DNA from: Bolinopsis microptera
Taxonomy: Eukaryota; Ctenophora; Tentaculata; Lobata; Bolinopsidae
NCBI RefSeq assembly: GCF_026151205.1
Contig: NC_087074.1
Coordinates: forward strand, 16,377,962 to 16,441,961
DNA length: 64,000 nucleotides
Reading direction: 5' to 3'
Part shown: in pieces, positions 25,020-34,721 of the stretch
Position numbering within the stretch: position 1 is the first letter of the stretch
How the letters are laid out: every line of letters starts with the position of its first letter
Program-made: the position numbers and the translations under genes
Notes under the pieces: generated by a model
Databases searched by the model: none
The model's input: the letters and a program-made list of their open reading frames with translations, nothing else
What the model was told of the DNA's origin: nothing

Positions 25020-25505
25020 CGGATAACCTGTTTTTTCGTTAACTGCTCCAACCGACAATCCCTTTCCTCCTGAGACTCATTCATAATTCGGATGGCTTGA
25101 CCGATTGATAACTGCTCCAACCGACAATCCCTTTCCTCCTGAGACTCATTCATAATTCGGATGGCTTGACCTATTGATAACTGCTCCAACCGACGGTCTC
25201 GCTCCTCCTGAGACTCATTCATAATTCGGATGGCTTGACCGATTGATAACTGCTCCAACCGACAATCCCTTTCCTCCTGAGACTCATTCATAATTCGGAT
25301 GGCTTGACCGATTGATAACTGCTCCAACCGACGGTCTCGCTCCTCCTGAGACTCGTTCAGAATTCGGATGGCTCGACCGTTTGATACCTGTTCCAACCGA
25401 CGGTCTCGCTCCTCCTGAGACTCGTTCAGAATTCGGATGGCTCGACCGTTTGATACCTGCTCCAACCGACGGTCTCGCTCCTCCTGAGACTCGTTCAGTA
25501 TCTTT
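25020..25505 (-). repeat. Coding 69-bp tandem repeat (STPR-like domain)
   Basis: Seven consecutive 69-bp units plus a degenerate eighth lie inside Helitron exon 4. Each encodes 23 residues with the core NESQEERDRRLEQ followed by a GxAIR ending. The 23-residue periodicity and spaced Arg/Glu pattern match the STPR DNA-binding repeat known from silkworm FMBP-1 and from some transposon proteins. Units alternate between DRRLEQ and DCRLEQ forms, so parts of the array were duplicated in blocks. Confidence 0.8.
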
Positions 25506-25744
25506 TCTTGCTTCCTCCTTCTGTCTCTACTTAAACGTGTTTCACGTTGCATCTCGGACTGTGCAAGAATATCCCGCTTTCTTTTAACAGGCCTTTTGTC
25601 TGAAAAATACTTTTATATATGCATATGTAAAGTGTATACTTAAAGACTAAGAAATTTAGAAAAAATTTAAACAGTTATTTTTTTTGCGAAAATTCAAAAT
25701 ATTTCTTATTTCGATGTTTATTAACCTGATAATAAAGCTCCGAT

Positions 25745-25850
25745 AGAATTTGCCGCTGTGGAACCCCTGGGACGACCTCTAGAACGACCCCTAGGACGAC
25801 CCCTAGGACGACCCCTAGGACGACCCCTAGGACGGCCTCTTGTGCGCTCT
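25745..25850 (-). repeat. Coding RGRP repeat in Helitron exon 3
   Basis: A 12-bp unit (CGACCCCTAGGA on the + strand) repeats about six times and encodes Arg-Gly-Arg-Pro tetrapeptides. It forms a basic, probably nucleic-acid-binding linker in the Helitron protein. Similar RGR clusters lie in exons 2 and 7. Confidence 0.85.
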
Positions 25851-27090
25851 CTAGTTTCATTGATTTGTTGGGGAGCTTCATCAGATTCAGTATAAACCGG
25901 ACCTATGGTGGATTTATTTAGTCGCACTGTACAAATATTATTAAAATGAGAATGACGACCCAGTCTATGTCTAACATAATGACTAAAATTCTCAACAATA
26001 AATATATTTTCTTACTTGGTGCCGAACGAATAGTTCCTCGGGAGTGGCCTCTTCTACGAAATGTTCCTCTAACAGTGACAGGACTTAAGGTGTTGGGAAA
26101 GTCAAACTCTCGTCCTGAACAGTTTGTATATTCTCATCTTATTAGTCAACGTCTTAGCTTCAGCTTAAAGACAAAATTAAAGTATAGTTGAAGATATCAA
26201 AAATATTGCTCACCTTCCTCGCTCCGGGGCAGAGGTGTGCTAGATGAGCACGGTATAGGTAGGTCTTCCTCTAAGATAAGAGTAGTAGGTCTTTCAGTAT
26301 TATTTCTCTTCCGCTTCATAATTGCATTTACTACGCGATACATTATTTTTGAATTATTTATATCATACAAAGTGCGAAATTAAAATTTTGGCAGCGCTTC
26401 CGCCAGTGGCAGCAGCATCTGCCAGTTCTAAATCGTATTTTTGTTTCAATTGGCCCCCATGTGCAAAAAACAGCACACTACTTTGGAGTCGAAACAATAG
26501 TGTGCTGCAGTGAGTGCATAATTTTACATGCATTGATAATCTTATCAGCAATGTATAAAAAGATAAGTTTCGACAATTAGTGACGGCATTTTTAGTAGTA
26601 GTAGCTGTAGTTTGTAAATAGGGATTGGTTTTTATACTTGTATTTGCTAATTAGTGCAGATAATATTGTCTTAATATCGAATGGTGTCAAGACTTCAAGA
26701 GTTAGAGACTAAACAAATTGTTACCTACCTATTTAATTCGCGTTTTTGACACCACTTGGGGGTCCAAATTTTGGGTACTAAAATTCTTATTCCTTGGCCA
26801 ATTTTCAATTTTTTCATGCTGATTTGAAGGCCATTAAAGCATTTGAATCAGTTAAAAAAGTCTCAGTTTTATATCTTGTACGGTTTTTGCGGAAACCCGT
26901 GTTAAAGTTGATGCCGTGGTGTCAGTAAAATGGTACAGATAAATAAATATATATATATATATATATATATATCGTCTCGCTTTATATATAGTAAGATTGC
27001 AGGAATATCTAAGGAACATGTTACATGAAGTTAAACAAATTTACTTTTCTTCAATGCGTATGAAGTTCGTAAATCAATTACTATGGTACC

Positions 27091-27141
27091 TATAATAAAG
27101 GTAGCATCAGTCACCGGTCAGATCTAGAATTAATGCTTTAC
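27091..27141 (+). promoter_or_regulatory. TATA-like block, right side of unit A
   Basis: TATAATAAAGGTAGCATCAG then TCTAGAATTAATGCTTTAC: same layout as the block at 13821 and nearly identical to 32006. It lies upstream of a dead RT fragment. It could be a relic promoter of a lost gene copy or part of a repeat family. Confidence 0.35.
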
Positions 27142-27195
27142 TTTTTAATAAAGCTATAATTATAAATGGTGTATTAGGGTATTATCTTGTGCTGA

Positions 27196-27910
27196 TATTG
27201 TATGGTGTTAGCGAGTTCTACTGTCAGCTGTCCAAAGGAAGAAATGGGAGTATCATCGCATGGGCATTGCTATGTCTAGTGCGTTTGACACGATCAAACG
27301 CACTACGATTCTTGAACTCCTGAAACTGTGTGGCTGTGCTGAAGAGGATTGTCCGGTTGTTGTTGTCCAACACAAGGCTACGGGTGAAGACTGAAGGTCA
27401 ATGGAATTCTTTCAGCTGAGTTTTTAAGTCTCCTTGGAGATTTCCAAGGTGACTGTTTATCCGGCTGTCTATTCACCCTTGTCTTAGCTGGTGCTTTGAA
27501 TGAACTTAGATGGACTATAACAATCAGTTTAGATAGGCCGATTCCCCTAATTAATATTGCTCGCCTTCCACTTGACACTGAATATGCTGATGATGTCGAC
27601 TTCAATGATGAAGACATCTCGAGAGTTATTTTGCCCCGATCAAGAAATGGAACCTCTTTGTCAATGAAGACAAAACGGACTTCACTCATGTTTATTTAGC
27701 TAGTACGGGTGAAGTTGACAGTGATGGAAAATTATTGTCGGGGAATGAAGCATGGAGGAAAAGTATCACTGTAGGGTCCGTCTTGTGTAGCAAAGCTGAT
27801 ATTCAGGGTCGCATAAACCTGGGATATGCTCCTTTCAACAATTACAGTCAGTTATTTAGAGATTACCACTTATTAATGAATAATGTAGTTCTCAGTTTTA
27901 CATTTCGACT
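27196..27910 (+). pseudogene. Degenerate reverse-transcriptase fragment (unit A)
   Basis: Across shifting frames one reads MSSAFDTIKRTTILELLKLC, then GDFQGDCLSGCLFTLVLAGA, then EYADDVDFNDEDI, which are RT palm motifs A, B and C (YADD). Frameshifts and a deletion before GAFDTIKR-like sequence make it non-functional. The same fragment recurs at 32130-32830 with some frameshifts absent. The family was not identified. Confidence 0.75.
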
Positions 27911-28987
27911 TTGTCAAGGACCCTGATATTAACCAAAAAGAAATGATATTTTACCAAAACCCATAATTGGGTAGAGTGCAGACCGTTGCCAGTATCTCCC
28001 TTTCTAGAGTTACTATTTTCTACGGGATGATGAGCAGCTTTGCTGCGCTCTATTTTAGCAGATTGGGAAATTTTGGTGCTTATTTATCTTCAGTTTATTA
28101 CAGGCCTCCGAGTAAGCTGATGAGCGCAACTAATAACTGTGCTCAGGAAACTAAGTAATGTATTATAAACTAAGTAATACAGAGAGAATACGCGCTACTT
28201 TCAGTATGCTGAATTGTAATTATACTAGATAAACTGCAAAATATACTCAGGTTTCAGCAAAGAATATTTCAGATCATGACAACAAATTATAACAGCTTCC
28301 AGGTGACAATTATTACATTTATTGAAGTTCCGGTTTTTGATTCAATAGAATGTGAGTCACATAAATTCCTGTCAAGGTGAAAACACAAATTTATGAATTT
28401 TATGAATTTATTTGTACTTAAAATATTTTGATAAAAAACTAGTAAGCAGTCAAATCTCCCTTCAATTATTATTTATTCATTACGTTAAACTCCTTTATTG
28501 TATTAAAGAATTAATTTTATACCGAAACATGAAATATATTGCCAGTTATTGAAGCATTCATCTTCCAAGAATCATTTCAATTGGACCGAGACCAGGAAGA
28601 CCATCAGAAATAATATTCTGAGTGCCTGAGTATGTTACTATTGCTACCAAATCTACCTTCTATTATTTTCTCTTCATTTCGTTAAACTCCTTAATTACAT
28701 TGAGGCAATTTCACAATTTGTCTTCCAAGAATCATTTCAATTGGACAAGAGCACCTAGGAGTAGGAAGACCATCAGAAATAATCACACCTTTATTATTAA
28801 ATTTGAATATTTTAATCATTTAATAATTCACGATTAGAATCGTCAAATATAATGCTATCAACGATTATATTAATATATCAATTGGACATGATCATTATAT
28901 CAAAATATATAAGATAAGAAACGTGCAAGCTATTCAAATTTAATTTCCTTTAAATGCCCATGACGTAAAATTATGAACCGTGGCGAC

Positions 28988-29036
28988 TATAAAAGAAGCA
29001 TCAATAACCGTTAAGAGTTAGAATTGATGCTTTACT
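28988..29036 (+). promoter_or_regulatory. TATA-like core promoter candidate upstream of PP2
   Basis: TATAAAAGAAGCATCAATAA then TTAGAATTGATGCTTTAC: the unit B counterpart of the block at 13821, 1.73 kb upstream of PP2. Confidence 0.4.
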
Positions 29037-29189
29037 CGTCTGCTGTAAAGCTGTAAAGTGCCTTAGAAGCAGTCACCTAACAGGGATAGGACGTTTTTCT
29101 GTTTTTGAGACAGGTTGGACCTATAGTGGATGATGATGTTAAGTATTCTGAGGGAACGCTTAGGTGTCAGCTGGGTGTGGGACAGAAAG

Positions 29190-29405
29190 ATGAGCTAAGA
29201 CAACGTGTGAGTAGTCGCTATGACAACATGTGAGTAGTCGCTATGACAACGTGTGAGTAGTCGCTATGACAACATGTGAGTAGTCGCTATGACAACATGT
29301 GAGTAGTCGCTATGACAACGTGTGAGTAGTCGCTATGACAACGTGTGAGTAGTCGCTATGACAACATGTGAGTAGTCGCTATGACAACGTGTGAGTAGTC
29401 GCTCT
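29190..29405. repeat. 23-bp minisatellite expanded in unit B
   Basis: GTGAGTAGTCGCTATGACAA plus CAT or CGT is repeated about nine times. Unit A has only about two copies (14125-14165), so the expansion followed the unit duplication. The repeat lies at the 3' edge of the dead retrotransposon. Confidence 0.9.
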
Positions 29406-30470
29406 GTCACACCGGTCTGTGCAGCTATCCATCGGATCTCTAGAGTTTTAGTGGAACCGAGTGCAATGAGGCAGTTATAACAGTCTCTAGTAGTTCTACT
29501 CCTCGTTGAAAGCGAGGAGATAGCTTGTATAGGGGAGAGACTGTCAAACCATATGATGATATGTGTGTTGGTATAAGTTGAGAGATATTTGCAAGCTTCG
29601 ATGATGGCTGTTAGTTCTGTTTGATAAACAGTGCAATAATCAGGAAGCTTGAATGATCTTTCCTCTTGAGTGGAGTCATTATTGTCGGTGGTGACGATAT
29701 AGGCAGCCCCGCTTCCTGAGTCTGTGCGTGACTCGTCTGTGTAGCAGGTGATCGTCTCACTGGAGATGTTGTCGATGGTGATTTGTAGTGAATCTCTATA
29801 ATCAATGTTGTCAGCACCAGGTGTTGTGACTGTGAAATGCCGTCCAAGCATCATTGAATAAATTGATAGGTCTCTCTCTCTGCTCTGGGTGGTATATTAA
29901 GATCTACCATGAATTGTTTGTTGATAGGGGTGTGAGTTTTGATGGTACCTTTTCTGAAGGCGATAGTTTCTAGGATTAGGCTACCGTAGGCTTAAAGCCT
30001 GGCTGCACCCTTTGCTGCTTCGCCTCTCAGGAAAAGTATGATCTCTGGAGTGTTAGTGAGGTGGTTCAATGCGATGAAGGGAGTACTTGGCATGGCACCA
30101 GACATCATTCTCAGTGCCACCTCTCAGGAAAAGTATGATCTCTGGAGTGTTAGTGAGGTGGTTCAATGCGATGAAGGGAGTACTTGGCATGGCACCAGAC
30201 ATCATTCTCAGTGCCAGTGCCTGCACTCGTTTGAACTTCCTCGCATTGGCGTTGCCCTGATGATGTGGGGCCGACAGTTCCTCTACATTGCATAAGGGAT
30301 GCCGTAGCTTTTTTGGTGATATTGGTGATATGTTCGTTGAAGTTGAGCTTGCTGTCAAGGGTCACTCCTAGGAATTTAGTGGTGTTACTCACCACCACAG
30401 GTCTTAATGTCCATTTCGTATTCCAGGTGAACATGACTAATTGAGTTTTGAGTGCGGGGTTCACACTATA
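29406..30470 (-). pseudogene. Dead RNase-H LINE, unit B copy, internally deleted
   Basis: Same element as 14271-16131. The RNase H region is recognisable (ITCYTDESRTDSGSGA, YQTELTAIIEAC), now with TDE instead of TDG at the active-site block. The RT palm is entirely gone: sequence after SALKTQLVMFT joins directly to the PP2 upstream region. A 96-bp segment (30025-30120 and 30121-30215) is tandemly duplicated. Confidence 0.85.
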
Positions 30471-30712
30471 TTTCTGTGGGAGCGGCAAAATTGCACGTAA
30501 AATTTCAGGCTGAACCTTTTAACTGAACCTTTTAAACTTAACTTAAGGGTTTCATTAGGGAAAACTCGCCCCATTTTAGCAATATGACCATTTCATGCAT
30601 AGTTTTCAACAGTGGACCAATTTGGAGCCTGAAATACTGTTTTTCCAAATACTGTTTAAGTTTTTATACCCTTAAAATTTATAATTTGATTATCATTTAG
30701 CCAAGAACTGCT

Positions 30713-31333
30713 ATGCCTCTAGACGAGAACAACAACGAGAGCTATAGATGGCTGAGAAGTGTGGGTAACGATTGGCAGTTTGATATCGAGGATCTACACC
30801 CAAAGCAGATAACCCGTCTCTACAAGAGGTTCGACACCTTCGATCTAGACAGTGACGGTCGTATGGACATGGACGAGATCCTGTACTGGCCCGACAGAAT
30901 GAGACAGCTGGTGAACGCTACTGACGAACAGGTCGACAACATGAGGGCTGCGTGCTACACTTTCTTCCTCAACAAAGGAGTGGATCCAGTTAACGGGTTA
31001 CTTAGGGAGAACTGGGTTGAGTCTAACAGAGTCTTTGCTGAGGCTGAAAGAGAGAGGGAACGACGTGGTGAACCCTCCTTGATTGGTCTTTTGTCAGACG
31101 CTTACTACGATGTCCTGGATGATGACGGTGATGGTACTGTTGATGTTGATGAACTAAAGACCATGATGAAGGCTTTTGATGTGCCTCAGGAGGCTGCCTA
31201 CACCTTCTTTGAGAAAGCTGACACGGACAAGAGTGGAAAACTGGAGCGAAACGAACTGATCCATCTCTTCAGAAAGTTCTGGATGGAGTCCTACGATCCT
31301 CAGTGGGACGGTGTCTACGCTTACAAATACTAA
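30713..31333 (+). CDS. Ctenophore calcium-activated photoprotein, copy 2 (PP2)
   Basis: Intact, intronless, 206 residues. Same role as PP1: a coelenterazine-binding, calcium-triggered light emitter. EF-hand loops are at 44-55 (DLDSDGRMDMDE), 136-147 (DDDGDGTVDVDE) and 170-181 (DTDKSGKLERNE). It differs from PP1 at about a dozen sites, mostly in the N-terminal half: QFDIEDLHPKQITRL for QFHVEDLHPKQLSRL, DEILYW for DEVLYW, VDNMR for VEKMR, VNGLLRENWVESNR for EKGLLRDDWVEANR. All are conservative and none touches calcium-coordinating loop positions, so a functional paralogue is likely. The ATG follows TTTAG-CCAAGAACTGCT. An AATAAA lies about 190 nt after the stop codon (near 31520). Confidence 0.95.
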   Translation: MPLDENNNESYRWLRSVGNDWQFDIEDLHPKQITRLYKRFDTFDLDSDGRMDMDEILYWPDRMRQLVNATDEQVDNMRAACYTFFLNKGVDPVNGLLRENWVESNRVFAEAERERERRGEPSLIGLLSDAYYDVLDDDGDGTVDVDELKTMMKAFDVPQEAAYTFFEKADTDKSGKLERNELIHLFRKFWMESYDPQWDGVYAYKY

Positions 31334-31911
31334 GCTTACTCATAAACTCGGATATCTATTAATTTGCCTGTAAAATGTTTCATAGTTTTGAATTTTGGAA
31401 GTTTATTGAAGCAGTATATTTGGTTGTTGTTATATTTATAAATTATGGTTGCGCATTTCATGGTCTTGGTTTTAATTAGTTCAGAAAACTGAGTTACCTG
31501 CAAATTTATCAAAAATGAAAAATAAAACAAATCTAAAAGGGTTTAAATTACTGAAAAGTCAATAATCAACATTTACTAACCTAACCCGCACTCTACTTCA
31601 GTAGATTAGAGTAGTAGATATTACAATCACAGCTCAACTTGTACTATCCTTGAGCACATTTTCTGTTCTGTTGAACACCATCATTGCTGTTTTGATATAT
31701 TAACCGATAACCCAGGCTCTTGACAGATTGTAATCCGCACTCCAGAGCAGATTAAATTATGAAGCAAATTCGGTGTCCGGAAATCGAATGGTATGCTGAA
31801 ATCAAATGGTATCCTGAAATCAAATGGTACACTGAAATCAAATGGTACCCTAAAAGTTCTAATTTGACCATTTAAATTGCCAAATGTTACTCTATCAATC
31901 GATTGTTATAA
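31334..31911. other. PP2 3' flank and Helitron empty site
   Basis: Nearly identical to the PP1 3' flank, with the same 17-bp minisatellite (about 31790-31857). The sequence GTTATAATCGCAGG at 31905-31918 is uninterrupted here, whereas unit A carries the Helitron between the corresponding A and T. Confidence 0.85.
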
Positions 31912-32005
31912 TCGCAGGAATATCTAAGGAACATGTTACATGAAGTTAAACAAATTTACTTTTCTTCAATGCGTATGAAGTTCGTAAATCAATTACTATG
32001 GTACC

Positions 32006-32056
32006 TATAATAAAGGTAGCATCAGTCACCGGTCAGATCTAGAATTAATGCTTTAC
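32006..32056 (+). promoter_or_regulatory. TATA-like block, right side of unit B
   Basis: Counterpart of 27091-27141, nearly identical over the flanking ~200 bp. Confidence 0.35.
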
Positions 32057-32129
32057 TTTTTAATAAAGCTATAATTATAAATGGTGTATTAGGGTATTAT
32101 CTTGTGCTGATATTGTATGGTGTTAGCGA

Positions 32130-32830
32130 GTTCTACTGTCAGCTGTCCAAAGGAAGAAATGGGAGTATCATCGCATGGGCATTGCTATGTCTAGTGCGTT
32201 TGACACGATCAAACGCACTACGATTCTTGGACTCCTGAAACTGTGTGGCTGTACTGAGGATGAGCTGAGGATTTTCCGGTTGTTGTTGTCCAACACAAGG
32301 CTACGGGTGAAGACTGAAGGTCAATGGAGTTCTTTCAGCTGAGTTTTTAAGTCTCCTTGGAGATTTCCAAGGTGACTGTTTATCCGGCTGTCTGTTCACC
32401 CTTGTCTTAGCTGGTGGTTCACCCTTGTCTTAGCTGGTGCTTTGAATGAACTTAGATGGACTTTAACAATCAGTTTAGATATGCCGATTCCCCCGATTAA
32501 TATTGCTGGCCTTCCACTTGACACTGAATATGCTGATGATGTCGACTTCAATGATGAAGACATCTCGAAAGCTATTTTGTCCCGGTCAAGAAATGGAACC
32601 TCTTTGTCAATGAAGACAAAACGGACTTCACTAATGTTTATTTAGCTAGTACGGGTGAAGTTGACAGTGATGGGAAATTATTGTCGGGGAATGAAGCATG
32701 GAGGAAAAGTGTCACTGTAGGGTCCGTCTTGTGTAGCAAAGCTGATATTCAGGGTCGCATAAACCTGGGATATGCTCCTTTCAACAATTACAGTCAGTAA
32801 TTTAGAGATATACTCACTCAAACACAAGGA
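32130..32830 (+). pseudogene. Degenerate reverse-transcriptase fragment (unit B)
   Basis: Copy of 27196-27910. A stretch lost in unit A is kept here (ELRIFRLLLSNTRLRVKTEG after LKLCGCTED), and a short local duplication (about 32396-32440, containing TTCACCCTTGTCTTAGCTGG twice) is added. Still frameshifted. Confidence 0.75.
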
Positions 32831-33110
32831 AATTTACAAAGGTAAAAAAATCGTTCATAAAATTACCACTTATTAATGAATAATGAAGTTCTCAGTTTTA
32901 CATTTCGACTTTGTCAAGGACCCTGTGCATGATATTAACCAAAAATAAATGATATTTTACCAAAACCCATAATTGGGTAGAGTGCAGATCGTTGCCAGTA
33001 TCTCCCTTTCCCAAACAAAAGGAAATGATATCAATTGGAATAACCGTTCTCAAATGCAAAATGATACCGAGAATGAAATCGGTCGCTGATCGCTTTTCCC
33101 ATTCATAATG

Positions 33111-33159
33111 AATTTATCACAATTGTAAATGAATGATTCATTTACAATTGTGATAAATT
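33111..33159. repeat. Perfect 49-bp palindrome (24-bp arms, 1-nt centre)
   Basis: AATTTATCACAATTGTAAAT continues for four bases to the centre at 33135, and the right arm (33136-33159) is the exact reverse complement. It sits just past the end of unit B. Confidence 0.9.
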
Positions 33160-33364
33160 AAGCAGCACAACCCAGAGGCAGTAATCGGCAATAAAGATTC
33201 GATAAACCTCATCTAATTGGTCACTAACTAGTTACTACCGTCTTTATCCAAAAGTACTAGGTATCGGCCTGAAACTGAAAGCAACCCCAAGGAGTTTCTT
33301 GAAAGTGCCATCGATTTTATAAACCTAAACTGATTAAAATTCATAAGCCGTGAATAAATTTCAC

Positions 33365-33990
33365 GGTGACTTCTTTTTTGGGAGTCATTATTAATTTTAA
33401 TTTAACGTGAAATGATCATATTACCAATGTAATAACGCAAGTTTCAAAATCTTGCGGATCACTTTACTCCATAAGTTCTATAGTACCAGCCAAAGTGTTA
33501 AGACAAGTATATATTTCACTTGTTCAACCATATTTAATGCATTGTATACCACTGTGGGGTGCTGTTTTTCACAATCCTTTGCCGCAAAAACTGTTTGTAT
33601 TGCAGAAAAAATATATTCGTATTGTGAGTAGAAAAACGATAAAGATTGATCACAAGTTTCAAGATACGAAACCAATGTTCTTTCGTTTGAAATTATTAAC
33701 CTTGTTTAACTTATTTACATACTTTACTGGATGTATTGCAATGAGGCTACTTAAAGAACAAATTCCTGTTGATGTATATCACCGGTTTAGCAAGTCAAGT
33801 AGATCATGCAGACTTCTATATCCTAAAATCTCAATGTCTAAGACCAAGAATAGTAATTTTGTTTTTAATGCATCAAAAATTTTAAATTATTTTTTTGATC
33901 ATGATGTACCGTATCATCTTTTGTCAATTTAACTAATTAAAAAGAGATATAAGAACCATTTGCTTCATATACAAAACCTAGGACTAATTG
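33365..33990 (+). pseudogene. 3' part of a non-LTR retrotransposon RT
   Basis: The translation contains FLGVIINFNL, HITNVITQVSKSCGSLY, then VYISLVQPYLMHCIPLWGAV and LFVLQKKYIRIV: the thumb and C-terminal connection of LINE reverse transcriptases. A TGA replaces the expected Trp after NFNLT, and the palm motifs are absent. 5'-truncated and dead. Confidence 0.7.
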
Positions 33991-34289
33991 GGGATCATGG
34001 ATGGTTAGTGGTTACCAATTACCATGTAATCACGATATCTTCTCAAATGTATCAATTTCCTAAAATAAGTTAGTTTCAACTAGGGAAATTGAAATCGAAA
34101 TTAATGTTTTGGGGACGTTTTTACTGGGCGGCGCTCAGCCTGTCATTCCGCCGAATCTTTATGAACATAATAGCCTGGGGTCCCCAGGTAAGGGACGTTT
34201 GTGTGTTTTTTGTGTGTCTTTAAATTTTATTGTGAGTATTTAAAACTTAAGTCTAAGATGGAGACTATAATTTTAACGGTTTAAGTGTA

Positions 34290-34690
34290 CTAGCAGGAAC
34301 CCGTATAACCCTAAAATGGTGTCAAGACTCGAGAGACTTAATAAAATAAAATAATTATTGCCTATTTAAATATAATTTAATTCGCGTTTTTGACACCACT
34401 TGGGAGTCCAAATTTTGGGCACTAAAATTCTTATTCCTTGGCCAATTTTTTATGTTTTCATGCTGATTTGAAGGCCATTGAAGCATTTGACCCAGTCAAA
34501 AAAGTTTCAATTGTATATATAAAAAGATATATCTTTTACGGTTTTTGCGGAACGTCGCGTTAAAGTTGATGCCGTGGTGTCAGTAAAATGGCACGGATCC
34601 ATAAACAGGATTAAACAGGATTAAACAGGATTAAACATAAATTTGTCAATGAGAGCCCTAACACTCACGTCTTGACTATACATCAATATA
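34290..34690 (-). mobile_element. Short non-autonomous Helitron-like element (tentative)
   Basis: On the minus strand this ends ACGGGTTCCTGCTAG, close to the 3' end of the large Helitron (GGGTACCCTGCTAG). Positions 34317-34600 match the large Helitron's 5' non-coding region (about 26690-26940), including the GACACCACTTGGG block. A clear 5'-TC end was not located, so the right boundary is approximate. No coding sequence. Confidence 0.5.
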
Positions 34691-34721
34691 ATAGAAATAA
34701 ATAAATAAATAATGTGCAAGA

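Larger units (their letters stand above)
18343..26319 (-). pseudogene. Helitron Rep/Helicase gene, seven exons, split by insertion
   Basis: Rolling-circle replication initiator plus PIF1-type helicase. Inferred exons, all GT/AG and in one frame: 26319-26214, 26114-26016, 25926-25726, 25599-24871, 24750-24631, 24525-24403, and 24277-20407 continuing at 18802-18343 once the 1.6-kb insertion is discounted. The lengths total 5709 nt, an exact multiple of three (about 1902 residues). Order: basic RGR-rich N-terminus; seven 23-residue STPR-like repeats (about 150-330); zinc-finger-like C-x2-C block near 557; HUH motif LPHIHIV near 981; catalytic-Tyr block KYLFKYINKG near 1133; Walker A GGTGKT near 1473; Walker B LIIDEVSMG near 1550; terminal helicase motif YVAQSR near 1850. 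The copy is disabled only by the insertion, which also truncates the reading frame. Confidence 0.9.
17794..26996 (-). mobile_element. Autonomous-type Helitron, 9.2 kb, complete termini
   Basis: The element reads on the minus strand. Its 5' end is TCTTACTATATATAAAGCG (starting at 26996). Its 3' end is CTAG (17797-17794), preceded by a small hairpin (CGTCC-GGA-GGACG) about 11 nt inside, matching the Helitron rule of 5'-TC, 3'-hairpin-CTRR. It sits between host A and T with no target duplication. Unit B shows the uninterrupted site at 31911/31912, which fixes both ends to the base. It carries one multi-exon Rep/helicase gene. The 5' non-coding part (about 26400-26990) has a (TA)n run and a segment around GACACCACTTGGG, related to 34317-34600. 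Confidence 0.95.
12783..28007. repeat. Tandem photoprotein unit A (about 6 kb plus a 9.2-kb Helitron)
   Basis: From GAGTTACTATTTTCTACGGG onward this region is near-identical, in order, to 28008-33008. Shared parts are the TATA-like block, dead retrotransposon, photoprotein gene, 3' flank with a 17-bp repeat, second TATA-like block and second dead RT. Unit A retains about 900 bp of the retrotransposon that unit B lost, and it carries the Helitron at 17794-26996 that unit B lacks. The unit A/unit B junction is near 28007. Confidence 0.85.
28008..33008. repeat. Tandem photoprotein unit B (about 5 kb)
   Basis: Second copy of the unit at 12783. Compared with A it lacks the Helitron and about 900 bp of the RT core (A 15296-16190), has an expanded 23-bp minisatellite at 29190, and has a 96-bp tandem duplication at 30025-30215. 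Gene order and orientation are the same. Confidence 0.85.
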
